Shown piece by piece: positions 62,041 through 64,000 of a stretch of 64,000 bases of DNA. The position numbers were made by a program, and so were the translations under genes. The DNA comes from Hoplostethus atlanticus. Taxonomy: Eukaryota > Chordata > Actinopteri > Trachichthyiformes > Trachichthyidae. The notes under the pieces were generated by a model. The model did not search any database. It was not told the origin of the DNA and worked only from the letters and a program-made list of their open reading frames with translations. The DNA lies in NCBI GenBank assembly GCA_034670405.1, contig JAXDDX010000046.1, forward strand, positions 124,001 through 188,000, given 5' to 3'. The first letter of the stretch is position 1. The number at the start of each line of letters is the position of its first letter.

Positions 62041-64000
62041 TCCTGTCTCGTCAATTCTAAGGATCTGTTCATGTTGTAGATCTTCTGCTGTTAAACTTCA
62101 TTGTATTTGCGCTGGAAATATCTCTATGTGACGTCATGTTGTCTACGTTTGGCTACTTATCCATATACCACCAGACAATAACATGGACCGAGGATTGCAA
62201 TGTATATCACCAAATCCTGATTTATGCTTCTGCAAGTCTGCGGACATGCGCGGGTGTCACCCGCAGACATCCGTGGTGGGTGGCTGCCAACATACTTTCG
62301 CATAACATTAACGCGTGCACTAGGGGGCAGTGTCGCGTTCACTAAAACTAACAGTACAGAAAACGAAGAAGTACCTGGTGAAAGTGAAACAAACAGACGT
62401 GCTCGTTGCGTTGTAGTGGATCAATTTATGTTTTTTTGCTCCTCAAACTGCTCCACTGCTATTCTCCATTTGAATGCTTTGGTTCTTTGTTTTACTTCCA
62501 TATTGGCCCAACTCCCAATGCTACCAGCTATACTTCCCTGCTCAACCAATGTGCGTTTGCTTGAGGCACACGACCACAGCTACTTTGTTGAGATTTTGGA
62601 GGTGTGTGTCGACCTCTCAGTGAGCATCTGCGGGCTACACTTACCCATAAGCCCCTTCTCTGCGTCGCTACGCGGAGACATTTATGTGCATCTAACTCGG
62701 CCTAAGTGTTTTAGGGTGGATTTTTCCTTTAGGATCTCCTCTGGTTAGACATGAGCCTAGACGTTCCTCCTGTTCCAGCGCCGTGCTTTTTGCATAGACA
62801 CTGGCCCCCTGTCAGCCATTTTTACAGCCCCCTTCTTGCACTTGTCAAATTTGACATAGCTTGATTAAACGTGTCAACAGTCTTCCTCTCCTAAGCGTCC
62901 GGCTGGTGGGAAATGCAATCACCTCAGGATGCACCCGGGGCTGCTGAACTCTGCCACTCACCTCAGGTCACTCTCATAGTACCGCGCTTTGTTCTTGCCC
63001 TGCCATACAGCTAACCTCAGCAGCACCGTTATCATATTATTTATGAGGGCCAGCCTTCTGGGATGCAACTCGAGCAGGAATATCAATTGAGCTCTCCTGC
63101 CATCCTGGTCCCCGGCCTGCCTCCAGGGCTGAGCACTTGCACTCCTGCTCCCCAAAACGTGAGGGGGAAGAGTGTTATCTCCAAGTTGAGGTTCACAGAC
63201 TGGAGCGTTATTTATTCACCGATTAAATAGATGCTATGCACACGCTGTAGGTGCCTTTGTTATTTCAAAGCCCTATACTTGCAACTCAGACGGGAACAAA
63301 CTATGAACTTGATTCCTGTGTTTGAGAGCGTCTCGGTTGTGACGGTTCCCGGTTTGTTTGTATAAATAGGAGGATTCTGCTAATGCGTCTAAGACCCGCT
63401 GTAGTTCCCCAGTGGCAACACAAGGATATGGTCTGCTGTCTGTCTTGGCTACTCGACAATCCACCAATCTGTTCACTGGGATATGAAACGCAAAGCTTCT
63501 CCCAGTGTTTGGACTGACAGATTAGAATGTTAGCGGAGAGTCATTATTTCTGGAAAGCAAGCTAATCTGCACTGGCTGTCCAAAACCACAAGACCTTTAT
63601 TTGCCCCCCCTGACCTCAGACGAACGTTTCAGAAGTCAGAGATATTTTACATGGACCGAACAAATGTGACTGAAATAAAGTCAGGATCACATCTACAGCA
63701 TGAGTCAATTAACTCCCGGAGAATTATTCATTAATACCCCTTGGCTTTGTGATGAAGGAGGCTGATGAGCCATCGGCTATGTTTGATTTTTAATGCCTTA
63801 ACAATTGATTTGACCATCGTCAGACCTTATCACCGTTCCTGTGCTCTGATTATACTTTAATGCTGACTTTATTGCAATCTAGAGCTGCTAATTAAAAATA
63901 CAGCCATTTCTTTATCTTGGATATGAAAACATAACGGCACTGGCTTTGAAATTTCCTCTGTCTCAGCAAGATAAGCTGTCTGAAACTTAACAATGACCTA
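62041..64000. other. Gene-free DNA at the right edge
   Basis: No exon or RNA gene is recognised. A GC-rich patch at 62235-62345 includes a short hairpin (TCTGCGG paired with CCGCAGA). The open frame at 62224-62748 has no recognised homology. A neighbouring gene beyond the window cannot be excluded. Confidence 0.45.

Noticed and set aside
62236..62270. Short GC-rich hairpin as a terminator or structured RNA
   Set aside because: The stem is only about 7 bp with no flanking context in a eukaryotic genome, and chance formation is likely.
62224..62748. 174-codon plus-strand open frame near the right edge
   Set aside because: Its composition and translation resemble no family. It overlaps the possible end of repeat family C and a GC-rich hairpin, and a first exon of an unseen gene cannot be proved.

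Overview
This is vertebrate nuclear DNA, almost certainly from a ray-finned (teleost) fish. It is AT-rich. Its genes are split into small exons with GT-AG introns, and it carries typical fish dispersed repeats: tRNA-derived SINEs, Tc1-like and hAT-like transposon remains, MITEs and CA/TG microsatellites. Two complete protein-coding genes can be reconstructed exon by exon. Both lie on the + strand, head to tail, about 2.3 kb apart.

Layout. 1-15433: gene-free upstream DNA with a few repeats. 15434-28100: adgrl4 (eltd1), an adhesion G-protein-coupled receptor, 16 coding exons, predicted 743 aa (three EGF-like modules, GAIN domain with GPS cleavage site, seven-helix region, short tail). 28101-30368: adgrl4 3' end and the intergenic space. 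30369-30376: a TATA box. 30418-41627: a phosvitinless vitellogenin (vtg3, also called VtgC), 27 coding exons, predicted 1277 aa. It has a signal peptide, a lipovitellin heavy-chain region and a lipovitellin light-chain region, with only a short Ser/His linker where phosvitin would be and no von Willebrand D-type C-terminus. 41628-64000: gene-free, repeat-rich DNA with a decayed Tc1-like transposase, a decayed hAT transposase, a tandem duplication at 49-50 kb, a 29-bp minisatellite nested in a dispersed element, and several SINE or MITE copies.

The two genes are not an operon and have unrelated jobs: adgrl4 is an endothelial receptor and vtg3 is a liver-made, oestrogen-induced yolk precursor. 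Their adjacency agrees with the vertebrate synteny in which vitellogenin genes lie beside ELTD1. I see no convincing undescribed multi-gene system. The points most worth following are the 29-bp array with a seven-unit higher-order repeat that grew inside a transposon, the altered receptor-binding segment and vestigial phosvitin exon of vtg3, the oestrogen-response-like palindrome upstream of it, and several repeat families with multiple copies in this one window. Exon boundaries were set by hand from splice signals, reading phase and recalled homologues. Both models keep an open reading frame throughout, but no transcript evidence was available.
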